Positions 47,001 to 55,831 of a stretch of DNA of 64,000 nucleotides are shown here, piece by piece (the first letter of the stretch is position 1; every line of letters begins with the position of its first letter). A model generated the notes under the pieces. It did not search any database. It saw only the letters and a program-made list of their open reading frames with translations, and was not told the origin of the DNA. The stretch is from Pantoea sp. BAV 3049 (lineage in GTDB: Bacteria; Pseudomonadota; Gammaproteobacteria; Enterobacterales; Enterobacteriaceae), in assembly GCF_009765445.1 (NCBI RefSeq), contig NZ_WHOY01000031.1:204978-268977 (forward strand), read 5' to 3'. Position numbers and translations under genes: made by a program.

Positions 47001-47045
47001 GCGGCCGGATAATTCCGGTCGCGACGCTCAATAAGCGCCTTTACC
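47001..47045. repeat. Possible REP-like palindromic sequence between dppB and dppA
   Basis: GCGGCCGGATAATTCCGGTC is followed by GCGACGCTCAATAAGCGCCT, which resembles the REP core (GCGACGC...GCGYCTTATC). Only one copy is clear in the window and symmetry is imperfect. Confidence 0.3.
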
Positions 47046-47100
47046 ATTTTTGCTTCCGGGCGATTGCCGACAGGTTGCGGCCATGCAGAAAGTGGGGAAA

Positions 47101-47118
47101 GGGCCGGTACACCGGCCC
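47101..47118 (-). terminator. Hairpin after dppA (partial terminator or 3' stabiliser)
   Basis: A perfect GGGCCGGT/ACCGGCCC stem starts seven bases after the dppA stop and is followed by TTTCCCC in the dpp direction. The short T-run suggests partial termination, allowing some read-through into dppBCDF. Confidence 0.7.
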
Positions 47119-47124
47119 GCCTCA

Positions 47125-48735
47125 TTATTCCTGAATATCGACGTTCTCGAAGTGATGCTTACCTAACGGATCCACAACGTAGCCAGTGACTTTCTTGCTG
47201 ACCGGCTCATACACGGTGGAGTGAGCGATGATCAGCGCAGGTGCCTGGTCATGCATCACAACCTGAGCCTGTTTGTAGTATTCAATACGCTTGTTGTGAT
47301 CGGCTTCAGCACGAGCAGGCTGAATCTGATCTTCAAACGGCTTGTAACACCAGCGGGAGTAGTTGGAACCGTCCTTCGCCGCAGCACAGCTGAACAGCGT
47401 GGCGAAGAAGTTATCCGGATCCCCGTTATCACCGGTCCAGCCCATCATCACGGTCTGGTGTTCACCGGCTTTAGCACGCTTCAGATACTCGCCCCACTCG
47501 TAAGTCACGATCTTGGCTTTCACGCCAATTTTCGCCCAGTCAGACTGAATCATCTCCGCCATGCGGCGAGCGTTCGGGTTGTACGGACGCTGAACCGGCA
47601 TTGCCCACAGGTCGATTGAGAAACCGTCCGGCATGCCCGCTTCTTTCAACAGCTCTTTCGCTTTAGCCGGGTCGTAAGCGTAATCCTGCACCGAGTCGTT
47701 GTAGCCCCACATGCTTGGTGGGATCAGGTTTTTAGCCGCCTGGCCAGCCCCCTGATACACCGCATCGATAATCGCTTTCTTGTTCACGGCCATGGTCAGC
47801 GCCTGGCGAACTTTCAGGTTATCCAGCGGTTTCTTCTCGGTATTGAATGACAGGTAGCCGACGTTCAGGCCTGGCATCTGCATCAGGTTGATATTTTTAT
47901 CTTCCTTCATGCGGGCGATGTCAGCCGGGTTCGGATATGGCATGACCTGGCACTCGCCTTTCTGCAGCTTGGCGTAGCGCACTGACGCATCCGGCGTGAT
48001 GGAGAACACCAGGCGGTCGATTTTTGGCTTAGTGCCCCAGTACTGGTCAAACGCTTTGTACAGGATGCGGGAATCTTTCTGGTACTGCAGCAGCTGGAAC
48101 GGACCGGTACCCACCGGGTTCAGGTCAACCTTCTCAGGCGTTCCGGCTTTCAACATATTGTCAGCGTATTCCGCAGACAGGATAGAAGCAAAGTCCATGC
48201 CCAGGTCCGCCATGAATGGCGACTCCGGACGGGTCAGCACGAAGCGCACGGTGTTGTCGTCCACTTTCTCAATTTTGCTGATCAGTTTAGGCATGTCCAT
48301 GCCTTCGAAGTACTCATAGCTGCCGCCAGACACACCATGATACTTGTTGTTTTTATCCAGCTGACGTTCGAAAGAGAAAATCACGTCATCAGCATTGAAG
48401 TCACGGGTAGGTTTGAAATCTTTGGTGGTCTGCCACTTCACGCCTTTACGCAGGTGGAAAGTGTAGGTTTTGCCGTCAGCGCTGACGTCCCATTTTTCCG
48501 CCAGGCTAGGCTGGATTTCAGTGGTCCCGATTTTGAACTCAACCAGACGGTTGTAGATCGGTACGGAACTGGCGTCATAGGTGGTACCGGAGGTAAACAG
48601 CTGCGGGTTAAAGCCTTCAGGCGAACCTTCTGAACAATAAACCAGGGTTTTCGCCTGGACGCCTGCGGCAACTGTCAAAGCGATCAGGCTCAGACCTACC
48701 TTCAGCATCCCTGTTTTAGACAAGGAAATACTCAT
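47125..48735 (-). CDS. dppA: Periplasmic dipeptide-binding protein DppA
   Basis: A 536-residue protein (E. coli 535) that captures dipeptides in the periplasm and also takes part in peptide chemotaxis and heme uptake. It has a signal peptide (KVGLSLIALTVAAGVQA), then KTLVYCSEGSPEGFNPQLFTSGT, and the SBP_bac_5 body with YDPAKAKELLKEAGMPDGF. ATG 48735 is supported by GGAG seven bases upstream, although the frame stays open for another 97 codons. It is the first gene of dppABCDF. In E. coli it is controlled post-transcriptionally by GcvB; no base-pairing check was possible here. Confidence 0.96.
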   Translation of the reverse strand: MSISLSKTGMLKVGLSLIALTVAAGVQAKTLVYCSEGSPEGFNPQLFTSGTTYDASSVPIYNRLVEFKIGTTEIQPSLAEKWDVSADGKTYTFHLRKGVKWQTTKDFKPTRDFNADDVIFSFERQLDKNNKYHGVSGGSYEYFEGMDMPKLISKIEKVDDNTVRFVLTRPESPFMADLGMDFASILSAEYADNMLKAGTPEKVDLNPVGTGPFQLLQYQKDSRILYKAFDQYWGTKPKIDRLVFSITPDASVRYAKLQKGECQVMPYPNPADIARMKEDKNINLMQMPGLNVGYLSFNTEKKPLDNLKVRQALTMAVNKKAIIDAVYQGAGQAAKNLIPPSMWGYNDSVQDYAYDPAKAKELLKEAGMPDGFSIDLWAMPVQRPYNPNARRMAEMIQSDWAKIGVKAKIVTYEWGEYLKRAKAGEHQTVMMGWTGDNGDPDNFFATLFSCAAAKDGSNYSRWCYKPFEDQIQPARAEADHNKRIEYYKQAQVVMHDQAPALIIAHSTVYEPVSKKVTGYVVDPLGKHHFENVDIQE

Positions 48736-49371
48736 GCTTCTGCTCCAATTATGATGTGGTGTTGTGTGCACTTCCGCCGGACCTTGTTTTTTTTGTACGG
48801 TCCTGACGTTTTTCAGCGGAGGGAATACGGCTTCGGGAAACTCTGACCCGTGGAAACCATCAGACAAATCCGTATCCCTTTTCACTTGAGGCATCAATTT
48901 GTCAACAGTTGCAGGTAACGTCAATACAACTGTCAGGTATTTACACAGAGTGTGAGAAACAGCAAGCAAACATAAAAAAACCTGAACACGCCTTTTTATA
49001 GCGTAAAGATGCATACAATTGGTCATATGGCAGATTTATCTAAGACTTTACTATTTTTAAGCAGCAATTTGCTCCGAAAAAAAACTAATAAAATAACCCG
49101 ATAATTGGCTCAATATTGAACGATACACTTTGCTTATGACAGACTTTCCAGCTAAATATTCTGCAACACTGGCATAAAAATTGATCAGGGAGTCAGGAAC
49201 GGACATAAGCGAAACGCGACGCGAATTAAGCGCTTGATCGCAGGCGGGATAAGGCTTTTATGCCCGTTTAGTCGAATAAATTGGACTTAGTTCAGACAGC
49301 CGTTTTTTTCAGCAACAGTATAAAGTTTTGTGAAACAGGCGGCCGGGTTGAGGTGCATCTGCGAAATAAAA
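48736..49371. other. dppA upstream region without tRNA-Pro
   Basis: About 640 bases hold the dppA promoter and leader. In E. coli the tRNA gene proK lies between dppA and eptB; no cloverleaf or recognisable tRNA-Pro sequence is present here. A sequence at about 49213-49260 with GCGACGC and GGGATAAGGC slightly resembles a REP unit. No protein-coding frame is convincing. Confidence 0.5.
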
Positions 49372-49402
49372 AAGCCCCCGGTCCCGGCAGGACAGAGGGC
49401 TT
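49372..49402 (-). terminator. Intrinsic terminator of eptB
   Basis: An AAGCCC-rich imperfect stem with matching GGGCTT runs into TTTTTTATTT in the eptB direction, about 24 bases past the eptB stop. Confidence 0.88.
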
Positions 49403-49425
49403 CAAAGGGACGTTAAATCAGATGA

Positions 49426-51132
49426 TTAGAGCTTGTTTGCCACCGGTGGCTGCACCGCCTTCGCAGGATCGGCACACCAGTTATTGGATTCTTTGATCCC
49501 ACCGTCCGGCGAGGTGTAACCCAGGCAGCCCATAATGGAGTCGAACAGCTCATAGTGACGATGGGTCTTGCCTACGCTCTGCTGGGCTTTGAGCCGCTCA
49601 AAAGCGCTCAGGTTTTGTGGGTCCGCCAGATATTTATCCGAGGCCCACACTATCATCGGCACGCGAAACTGCTCAGGTGGAGCCATGTTGCGTGGCGTGC
49701 CGTGCAGGTGCATATTATCGCTGATCGATTCGCCATGGTCAGCCGCATAGAAGACGATGGCCTTCTTATCACGCAGCTGGTCAAACACGCTATCCAGCAC
49801 GGTATCGGTGTAGAGCACTGAGTTATCAAAGGCGTTGATTAGCATCGCTTTGCTGCAGGTGTCGTCCACGCCCATACATTCCGGCTGATAGCGCGCAAAC
49901 TCACGCGGGTAACGTTGGGAATACAGATAGTGCGAACCTTTGGTGTGCAGCACCACCAGGTGTTTCCCTTGTGGATGACGGTCAACAGACTTCTTCAGCT
50001 CGGGGATCAGCAGCATATCGTCCACTGACTTGCCCTGATTCTGCTTCTCAGAACCAATCTGCTCGCGGAATGCGTAGTTATCCGCATCGGTATTATTGTA
50101 AAACCACACTTCACTCTGCATGGCGAACAGCTCGGAGCTGAAGCCCAGCCTCTTCAGGACGGCAAAGACGTTTTGCTCTTTCAGTGTCCGGCCCGGCCCG
50201 TCATCCGTTCCGCCTTCACGCACAAACATACAGCGCAGGGAGAGCTTGGTGGCGGTATCGCAGGATTCACCGCGGAAGGCCACCAGGTTCTTCTCTTTCG
50301 ACAGCTTTGGCGTGGTATCGCGGTTATAGCCCAGCAGGCCCATATGATCCCAGCGGGTGGTTTCACCAATCACGAATACCACATAGGTATCGTCCAGCCC
50401 GGCAGCAGGTGGGTTGTAGGTAAATTTCTTCGACGGATCGAACAGGTCTTCGCTGTCCATCCTCTCGTCATAGCTGGTATAGGCAAACAGCCCCAGCGCG
50501 GAAAGCCAGTTTGAAGGCAGATAGGAGTGCGCCACCACGCCACCGTAGCTCGGCAGATCGATGTTGGTCAGCTTCTCGTTATTGTTCTGCTGCTTGTCAA
50601 AATAGCGAATTGGCAACCAGACCAGCGCCACCGCCAGCAGCAATGTGAACAGCGGCTTCAGGCGCTGTCCGGGGGTTTTCATCTGCTCAAGCAGCGTAAG
50701 GCGCAGGGAATTGCGCCAGATCAGCAGCAGCGGTATCGCGCTGACCAGCACCATCCACAGCACAAAGTGGTAGCCAATCACTTCTTTCGACAGATCGGTG
50801 TCGGTGGTCATTACCGAAGCCACGATGCCGTAGCCAATCACCACGTTGAAGAAGCTCATGTAATAGCTGGCAGCGACCGAAATCAGCAGCAGCGTGGTAG
50901 CGGCGATACGCCAGAAAATTCTGCCGCCCAGCGACAGCAAGCGCATCAGGAAGAAGGTCAGCAGGACGATAGCCACCACTTCTGCCACGGCGGAGAGCCA
51001 CTGTGTGGCTTTGAAATGGGCCAGAAACGGGTCGAAACGACGATAAAAGACCGGAATGTTAAGGAAGATCCCGATGTAGAATGCCAGCAAAAACGACAGC
51101 TTTTGCTGAGTCAGTGATTTTATATAATTCAT
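49426..51132 (-). CDS. eptB: Kdo2-lipid A phosphoethanolamine transferase EptB
   Basis: A 568-residue inner-membrane enzyme (E. coli 563) that adds phosphoethanolamine to the outer Kdo of lipopolysaccharide. Five N-terminal helices (to about residue 175) precede a periplasmic sulfatase-like domain with the nucleophile Thr in VIGETTRWDHMG, CDTATKLSLRCMF nearby, and metal ligands in YAADHGESISDN and MHLHGTPRNMAP. In E. coli it is regulated by sigma-E and the sRNA MgrR. It follows the dpp operon as in E. coli, minus the tRNA. It has its own terminator. Confidence 0.94.
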   Translation of the reverse strand: MNYIKSLTQQKLSFLLAFYIGIFLNIPVFYRRFDPFLAHFKATQWLSAVAEVVAIVLLTFFLMRLLSLGGRIFWRIAATTLLLISVAASYYMSFFNVVIGYGIVASVMTTDTDLSKEVIGYHFVLWMVLVSAIPLLLIWRNSLRLTLLEQMKTPGQRLKPLFTLLLAVALVWLPIRYFDKQQNNNEKLTNIDLPSYGGVVAHSYLPSNWLSALGLFAYTSYDERMDSEDLFDPSKKFTYNPPAAGLDDTYVVFVIGETTRWDHMGLLGYNRDTTPKLSKEKNLVAFRGESCDTATKLSLRCMFVREGGTDDGPGRTLKEQNVFAVLKRLGFSSELFAMQSEVWFYNNTDADNYAFREQIGSEKQNQGKSVDDMLLIPELKKSVDRHPQGKHLVVLHTKGSHYLYSQRYPREFARYQPECMGVDDTCSKAMLINAFDNSVLYTDTVLDSVFDQLRDKKAIVFYAADHGESISDNMHLHGTPRNMAPPEQFRVPMIVWASDKYLADPQNLSAFERLKAQQSVGKTHRHYELFDSIMGCLGYTSPDGGIKESNNWCADPAKAVQPPVANKL

Positions 51133-51460
51133 GCAACCTTTATCCCGGCGTAACTTAAACGGTTCTTAAACAAGTCCAAACGCTAATCAGACCTTACCGT
51201 TGCGCCAGAGTTCGGACATCAGGTCGATTATTGGTTGGGACTGACCGTCCCAAATGATTCTGAGAAAAAGAGGCCAGATTCTCAGCAAGCGGCGTAGTTA
51301 AGCACATTACCGGGAATTTATCCGCTCAATCGGTTAAACAGCACAGTAATTAAGCAATATTTATTGCGGCAAATGCCACTTAAACCGGCCAGATTGAGCA
51401 GAGGCATTAGCCAGATGGAAACGGGCTGGAGGAAGGAAAAGAGGAGCTGAAACCCTATTG
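51133..51460. other. Intergenic region upstream of eptB
   Basis: Contains the eptB promoter and leader. A perfect inverted repeat TTGGGAC/GTCCCAA with a 5-base loop lies at 51235-51253. No gene or tRNA is seen. Confidence 0.45.
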
Positions 51461-51488
51461 CACCAGGGCAGCAGCCGCTGCCCTGGTG
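51461..51488 (-). terminator. Hairpin downstream of ohr
   Basis: A strong CACCAGGGCAG/CTGCCCTGGTG stem lies about 12 bases past the ohr stop. The T-run after it is poor, so it may stabilise the 3' end more than terminate. Confidence 0.55.
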
Positions 51489-51499
51489 AGGACTCACTA

Positions 51500-51928
51500 T
51501 CAGTTAATGATATTCAGAGTCACATCGATGTTGCCGCGGGTGGCATTGGAGTAAGGGCAAACGATATGCGCTGCATCAACCAGTGTTTTCGCTTCCGCCG
51601 CATCCATCCCTTCCAGGTGAATATTCAGTTTTGCTTCAATACCAAAACCAGTTGGCAGGGGACCGATACCGACTTCACCTTCAATGAAAGCGTCTTTTGG
51701 CATCGAAATTTTGTCGCGGCCGGCAACAAACTTCATCGCTCCCAGGAAGCAGGCTGAATAACCGGCAGCAAACAGCTGCTCAGGGTTGGTCGCTTCACCG
51801 CCCGCGCCGCCCATCTCTTTTGGTACGCCCAGTTTCACGTCCAGTACGCCGTCAGAGGAAGTGGCACGGCCGTCACGACCACCGGTGGCTTTTGCTTTTG
51901 CGCGATAAACAACTTTTTCTAAAGACAT
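51500..51928 (-). CDS. ohr: Organic hydroperoxide resistance protein Ohr
   Basis: A 142-residue OsmC/Ohr-fold thiol peroxidase that reduces organic and fatty acid hydroperoxides. The two reactive cysteines are Cys60 in [15 protein letters not shown] and Cys124 in [15 protein letters not shown], and the N-terminal catalytic Arg lies in [12 protein letters not shown]. The [10 protein letters not shown] end and 142-residue length favour Ohr over OsmC. Start ATG 51928 has AAGGAG upstream. It is paired with ohrR in the same orientation, separated by a perfect palindrome that is probably the OhrR operator. Confidence 0.95.
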   Translation of the reverse strand: MSLEKVVYRAKAKATGGRDGRATSSDGVLDVKLGVPKEMGGAGGEATNPEQLFAAGYSACFLGAMKFVAGRDKISMPKDAFIEGEVGIGPLPTGFGIEAKLNIHLEGMDAAEAKTLVDAAHIVCPYSNATRGNIDVTLNIIN

Positions 51929-51957
51929 GGTGTGGCTCCTTCAGGTTTGAGTTTATA

Positions 51958-51976
51958 TGTGCGATTAAATCGCACA
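51958..51976. promoter_or_regulatory. Probable OhrR operator
   Basis: TGTGCGATT-A-AATCGCACA is a perfect 19-base palindrome in the 94-base gap between ohrR and ohr, 30 bases upstream of the ohr start. OhrR proteins repress ohr through such palindromes until their cysteine is oxidised. A looser related palindrome (ATAGTGCGCTAT) lies at about 52497-52508, just upstream of ohrR, which would give autoregulation. Confidence 0.75.
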
Positions 51977-52022
51977 CTACTTATTTAACAACATTCTGGT
52001 AAAGTTCTCTTCTTAGCAGTCG

Positions 52023-52481
52023 TCAGCCGTTCAGTTTGTCGCGCAGGGTTTCTAACTCCTGCTTAAGCGCTTTCAGCGTTTCGACATCACTGGCCGAGGC
52101 ACAGGCAATCGAATCAGGGATGCCTGTCGCTTTACTGCGCAACGCCCGTCCCTGCTCTGTCAGAGTGACGACGACCTGGCGTTCATCTTTACGCGAGCGC
52201 TGACGATTCAGCAGCCCCGCCGCTTCCAGCCTTTTCAGCAGTGGGGTCAGCGTGGCCGAATCAAGAAACAGACGTTCGCCGATGTCAGAGACCGTCACAT
52301 CATCGCGCTCCCACAGCACCAGCATCACCAGATATTGCGGATAGGTGATCTCCAGCTGCGCTAACAGCTGCCGGTAAAGCTTATGCAGCGCCAGATTGGC
52401 GGAATAAAGCGCAAAGCACAGCTGCTGATCGAGCAACAGTGGCGCATCTTGTGCTTTTTTGTCATCTTTATCTGTAGTCAT
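52023..52481 (-). CDS. ohrR: Organic peroxide sensor/repressor OhrR (MarR family)
   Basis: A 152-residue winged-helix repressor. The conserved peroxide-sensing cysteine is Cys22 in [20 protein letters not shown], followed by the Tyr pair region [12 protein letters not shown]. The DNA-binding part reads [20 protein letters not shown] and the wing [20 protein letters not shown], close to OhrR of other proteobacteria. Start ATG 52481; the frame continues 12 codons upstream but overlaps the likely operator. It is upstream of ohr and in the same direction, so it probably controls both genes. Confidence 0.92.
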   Translation of the reverse strand: MTTDKDDKKAQDAPLLLDQQLCFALYSANLALHKLYRQLLAQLEITYPQYLVMLVLWERDDVTVSDIGERLFLDSATLTPLLKRLEAAGLLNRQRSRKDERQVVVTLTEQGRALRSKATGIPDSIACASASDVETLKALKQELETLRDKLNG

Positions 52482-52547
52482 GCGTAAAAATATAAATAGT
52501 GCGCTATATAATTGCAAGTTAATTTTTAACCGATGGGGAGAAGGCCG

Positions 52548-53159
52548 ATGCAGTCACTGGAAGAACAGGCACGACGCTACGCCACCAAAGCCCACGCCGA
52601 AGCGGGCCAGCGCCGCAAGTACACCGACGAACCCTATATTGTGCATCCGGCCGCGGTTGCCGAACTGGTCAGGAGCGTTACCGATAACGAGGTGATGCTG
52701 GCTGCCGCCTGGCTGCACGATACGGTGGAAGACACGCCGAGCACGCTGAACGATATCACCAGCCACTTTGGCGAAAAGGTGGCGCAACTGGTTGAAATGC
52801 TGACCGACAGCCATCCCCCCGGCACCAAAAACCGTGCCGCCCGCAAGCTTGCGCATTTTCGCCATACGGCACATGCCTCCGCTGAGGCACAGACCATCAA
52901 ACTGGCGGATATTATTGATAATACCCGCTCAATTATTCATTTCGATGCCCGGTTCGCCCGCGTTTATCTTATTGAAAAACGTGTACAAATTTCGCTACTG
53001 ACCGCCGGCCATCCCGATCTCTGGCAGCAGGCATCCACCATTATTGAGCAGGGGATCGACCAGCTGACGCTGGCCCCGCACAATATTCCCACCGAGTGGT
53101 TTACCCGCCAGCAACAAAAATACGCGCTCGCCAGTTCAGCCACCGCAGCAAACCAATAA
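52548..53159 (+). CDS. HD-domain phosphohydrolase (MESH1/RelA-SpoT hydrolase-like)
   Basis: A 203-residue cytoplasmic protein. ATG 52548 has GGAG seven bases upstream. The HD metal-binding set is complete: His33 in [12 protein letters not shown], His57-Asp58 in [11 protein letters not shown] with Glu61-Asp62, and a late Asp in [13 protein letters not shown]. This is the pattern of single-domain (p)ppGpp hydrolase-like proteins. The nucleotide substrate is not proved; related small HD proteins act on other phosphorylated nucleotides. It is divergent from ohrR with 66 bases between starts. Confidence 0.82.
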   Translation: MQSLEEQARRYATKAHAEAGQRRKYTDEPYIVHPAAVAELVRSVTDNEVMLAAAWLHDTVEDTPSTLNDITSHFGEKVAQLVEMLTDSHPPGTKNRAARKLAHFRHTAHASAEAQTIKLADIIDNTRSIIHFDARFARVYLIEKRVQISLLTAGHPDLWQQASTIIEQGIDQLTLAPHNIPTEWFTRQQQKYALASSATAANQ

Positions 53160-53299
53160 GTGTCGGAGGGATTTCCCCTCCGTTTGGCTCTTTTATTGTG
53201 CAAACAGTGCGGTTTTTACTCTTAAAAAACACGCTAGCTTGATTGCTAGCAATTTCAGTCCCAGAATGATCGCTGTTCCACCCACAGAGTAACGAGGTC

Positions 53300-53776
53300 A
53301 TGATGGATTTTGTAAAACGTACCATTGCGCTGGCAATGCAGAACGTAGAAGAAGGCGGCAGGCCGTTTGCCACGGTAATCGTCCGCAACGGCGTGATCAT
53401 CGCTGAAAGCGCCAACCAGGCGGCGCAGAGCCACGATCCCACCGCGCACGCCGAGATCCTGGCGATCCGCGAGGCGTGCCGGAAACTACAGACTGAAAAT
53501 CTTTCGGATTGTGATATTTACATCCTCGCCAGCCCTTGCCCTATGTGCCTTGGCTCACTCTATTACTGCAGTCCTAAGCAGGTAATTTATATCACCACCC
53601 GCGAAGAGTACGTCCCGTTCTATCGCGACGATCGCCAATACTTCGAGCTGGAGAACTTCTACCAGGAGTTTGCCAAGCCGATCCCACAGCGTCGTCTGCC
53701 AATGAAGCACCAGCCCGATGCGGATGCGCTGGAAGTCTATAAGCGCTGGAATACGCTGAACCGTCCTGCTTCCTGA
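53300..53776 (+). CDS. Nucleoside/guanine deaminase-like zinc enzyme
   Basis: A 158-residue cytidine/deoxycytidylate deaminase-fold protein. The zinc-binding and catalytic motifs are TAHAEILA (His50, Glu52) and SPCPMCLGSLYY (Cys80, Cys83). The overall layout, with VEEGGRPFATVIVRNG near the start, fits guanine deaminase or tRNA adenosine deaminase-like nucleoside deaminases, more like the guanine deaminase group than TadA. Two ATGs in tandem at 53300/53303 follow AACGAGG. The 5' gap to the HD gene contains no terminator that I see. Confidence 0.85.
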   Translation: MMDFVKRTIALAMQNVEEGGRPFATVIVRNGVIIAESANQAAQSHDPTAHAEILAIREACRKLQTENLSDCDIYILASPCPMCLGSLYYCSPKQVIYITTREEYVPFYRDDRQYFELENFYQEFAKPIPQRRLPMKHQPDADALEVYKRWNTLNRPAS

Positions 53777-53806
53777 GGCGCGGCGCAGACTTTCTGAACA
53801 GCAAAA

Positions 53807-53831
53807 AAAGCCCGGCATTTTGCCGGGCTTT
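53807..53831. terminator. Bidirectional intrinsic terminator between convergent genes
   Basis: AAAGCCCGGCA/TGCCGGGCTTT has an 11-base perfect stem with a TTT loop. The T-run is longest for the leftward direction (RcnB-like gene) and shorter for the deaminase. Confidence 0.92.
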
Positions 53832-53847
53832 CTCCTGCTATTGAGGA

Positions 53848-54384
53848 TCAGGACTGCTTGTAGAAGATATCGCCTGATTCAGCCTTGATGATTTTGCCGT
53901 CGGCTTTGTTGAACAGCACGTAGTTGCCGCCCATGTAAGTCCAGCCGGTGCCTTCATCTGGTTTCGACAGGTTGCGGGTTTTCCAGTCGACGATTTCGTA
54001 TTTTTTGGTGCGATAGCGATCGGGGATCACGCTGCCGATGGTGAAGCGCTGGAAATCAGCAAAGAAAGACTTAATTTCATACGGATGAGCCGGGTCTGGC
54101 TGATCCTGAGTGTCGGTATCCGGGTTCTGCATGGCCTGAGCCTGTGCGCCGGTAGAGGACCCCTGAGGCGCATCGGAAGCCGGAGCCTGGGGATCGCTTG
54201 GCGTCTGTCCTTCCGGTGCCTGTGCATCAGGTGCCTGGTCATCTGCTGCTGGTGCTGGAGCCTGAGCAGACTGATCCTGGGCTACCGGTGCCTGAGCCTG
54301 CTCGCCTTCAGCGTAGGCAACAGAGATCAGTGGCACAGCGCCCAACAACATTGCTGAAATTAAAACGTACTTCGACTTACTCAT
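53848..54384 (-). CDS. RcnB-family periplasmic protein with Ala/Pro/Gln-rich linker
   Basis: A 178-residue secreted protein with signal peptide (YVLISAMLLGAVPLISVAYA). Residues 25-105 are low complexity (Gln, Ala, Pro, Asp). The C-terminal 75 residues form an RcnB-like domain: IGSVIPDRYRTKKYEIVDWK, then LSKPDEGTGWTYMGGNYVLF and DGKIIKAESGDI, as in E. coli RcnB, a periplasmic modulator of nickel/cobalt export. E. coli RcnB is about 110 residues and lacks the long linker. No rcnA or rcnR gene is adjacent, so a metal role is uncertain. Confidence 0.8.
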   Translation of the reverse strand: MSKSKYVLISAMLLGAVPLISVAYAEGEQAQAPVAQDQSAQAPAPAADDQAPDAQAPEGQTPSDPQAPASDAPQGSSTGAQAQAMQNPDTDTQDQPDPAHPYEIKSFFADFQRFTIGSVIPDRYRTKKYEIVDWKTRNLSKPDEGTGWTYMGGNYVLFNKADGKIIKAESGDIFYKQS

Positions 54385-54638
54385 AGTGTCTCCAAATTGC
54401 CCTGTGCCTGCCCGCAGGCATACTCACTGAATTCTACAAAATTACGCTGACAAGTTTTCACTTTTTTGCCCTACCAGACACTGAAGAAGCATGCGCTCAA
54501 CATTTTGCTGTAGAAGATAAAGTGTTTCCCGCTGGAAGAAACTGAAAAATTGTAAAGAAAGGATGAATAAGACCCGGCCTTCCCCTGCTACCCCGCCGCG
54601 CTTTCACAACAAGCTGACCGATAATGGCCTGGTGTATT

Positions 54639-55730
54639 TTAATTATCCTGACGATGTTGCTGCTCAAATTCATTGAGCTTCTTCATCTGCCGGGCAATTT
54701 CGTCAAACAGGTGGCGTTTTTCTGCCTTCTCGCCAGACATCAGCCGCTGGAATCCCATCACGCTGCCATTGCCTTCCAGCCAGTGGTGATCGAAAACTTC
54801 CTGAGAAAAAAACCGGTCAGTGCACTGACACAGTGCTTGTGTGTGCAGATCCCAGACATAAGTCCTGACATCAAAGACATTACCAGGACTGCCATCAAGA
54901 TACAGGCAAACATCAGAAGAATCGGTCCAGTGTTCAAATGCGAAACGCAAAGCCGGATAACCATACCAGTGATGCAATCTCGTCTGCACATTGTAACCAT
55001 GATCGCTAAACTCGCGAGTCAGATAACGCAGCCCTTCTTCCTGCAGCGACTTGATTACGCTGCTTTTCAGGCTGACCATTTCCTGAATTTTACCTAAGTT
55101 ATTCAGGACAAAATCTTCCGTGTCGGGAGATATGTTGGTTGAGGCCATTAATGACTCCAGATGCAAAATAAACTCGCGTAAAAGGATCAGCCATTTGCTG
55201 AAGGGAAATGAGACAAAGGCTTTACCAGAACGGGCTGACAACTCCGCAATCAGATTCTTATAACTGATGCCTGACCAGCCTTCAGGTGATTCACCTTCTG
55301 GAGAAAGAACCACGTAGATACAGGCTTTATCCTGCTTTCGCCCTTTCTCTGCCAAATAATCGCTGTAGTCACTGAACGGGTTATTTTGCTGATGCCATAT
55401 TTTATTTTCCAGCACCAGCAGCCATTCATCAGATTCCATCAGGATATCAATCCTGTTTCCCAGTTTCGTGCTGACTTCGCGCTCGGGAGCAGCCAGCAGG
55501 GAGGCTTCAACAGGTTGTTGTGCTTCGGGTAAACAGGCCAGCAGCGACTCTAGTGCCAGCGTGCCCAGGCCATGGCCTGCATCCGGATAGAAGAAAAATG
55601 CCAGAAGATCGCTGACAGGATTTTCATAATGCCCTCTGGCTCCGATGGAAAACAGGTTAGGTTCCTGTTTATCGGGGGGAGGCAGCGATGTAAGAGCTTC
55701 AAGTAAGCTCTGCAGTTCCGCTAATTCCAC
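54639..55730 (-). CDS. PD-(D/E)XK nuclease superfamily protein (PDDEXK_4-like), orphan
   Basis: A 363-residue cytoplasmic protein with a nuclease core near the N-terminus: NPVSDLLAFFFYPD (about residue 38), the acidic motif Asp95 in GNRIDILMES and the ExK motif Glu108-Lys110 in WLLVLENKIWHQQ, followed by QDKACIYVVLSP. This is the layout of the PDDEXK_4 family, often in defence or unknown contexts. The remainder shows no recognised domain. Codon use is more AT-rich than in neighbouring genes, which suggests transfer. It has no partner methylase or helicase nearby. It could be a restriction-like or anti-phage nuclease, but this is inference. Confidence 0.8.
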   Translation of the reverse strand: MELAELQSLLEALTSLPPPDKQEPNLFSIGARGHYENPVSDLLAFFFYPDAGHGLGTLALESLLACLPEAQQPVEASLLAAPEREVSTKLGNRIDILMESDEWLLVLENKIWHQQNNPFSDYSDYLAEKGRKQDKACIYVVLSPEGESPEGWSGISYKNLIAELSARSGKAFVSFPFSKWLILLREFILHLESLMASTNISPDTEDFVLNNLGKIQEMVSLKSSVIKSLQEEGLRYLTREFSDHGYNVQTRLHHWYGYPALRFAFEHWTDSSDVCLYLDGSPGNVFDVRTYVWDLHTQALCQCTDRFFSQEVFDHHWLEGNGSVMGFQRLMSGEKAEKRHLFDEIARQMKKLNEFEQQHRQDN

Positions 55731-55831
55731 TGTTTTTTCCTTTACTGTGTTTTTTAAGCGATCTTGTGCAGCATCTTAGCATTAGTCTGGCAGGTAAAAA
55801 GGGGAAGCCATCTGGCTTCCCCTGCAGGAGA

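Noticed and set aside
48736..49026. Upstream extension of the dppA frame by 97 codons
   Set aside because: The start at 48735 has a good ribosome site, gives a proper signal peptide and matches the E. coli DppA length.
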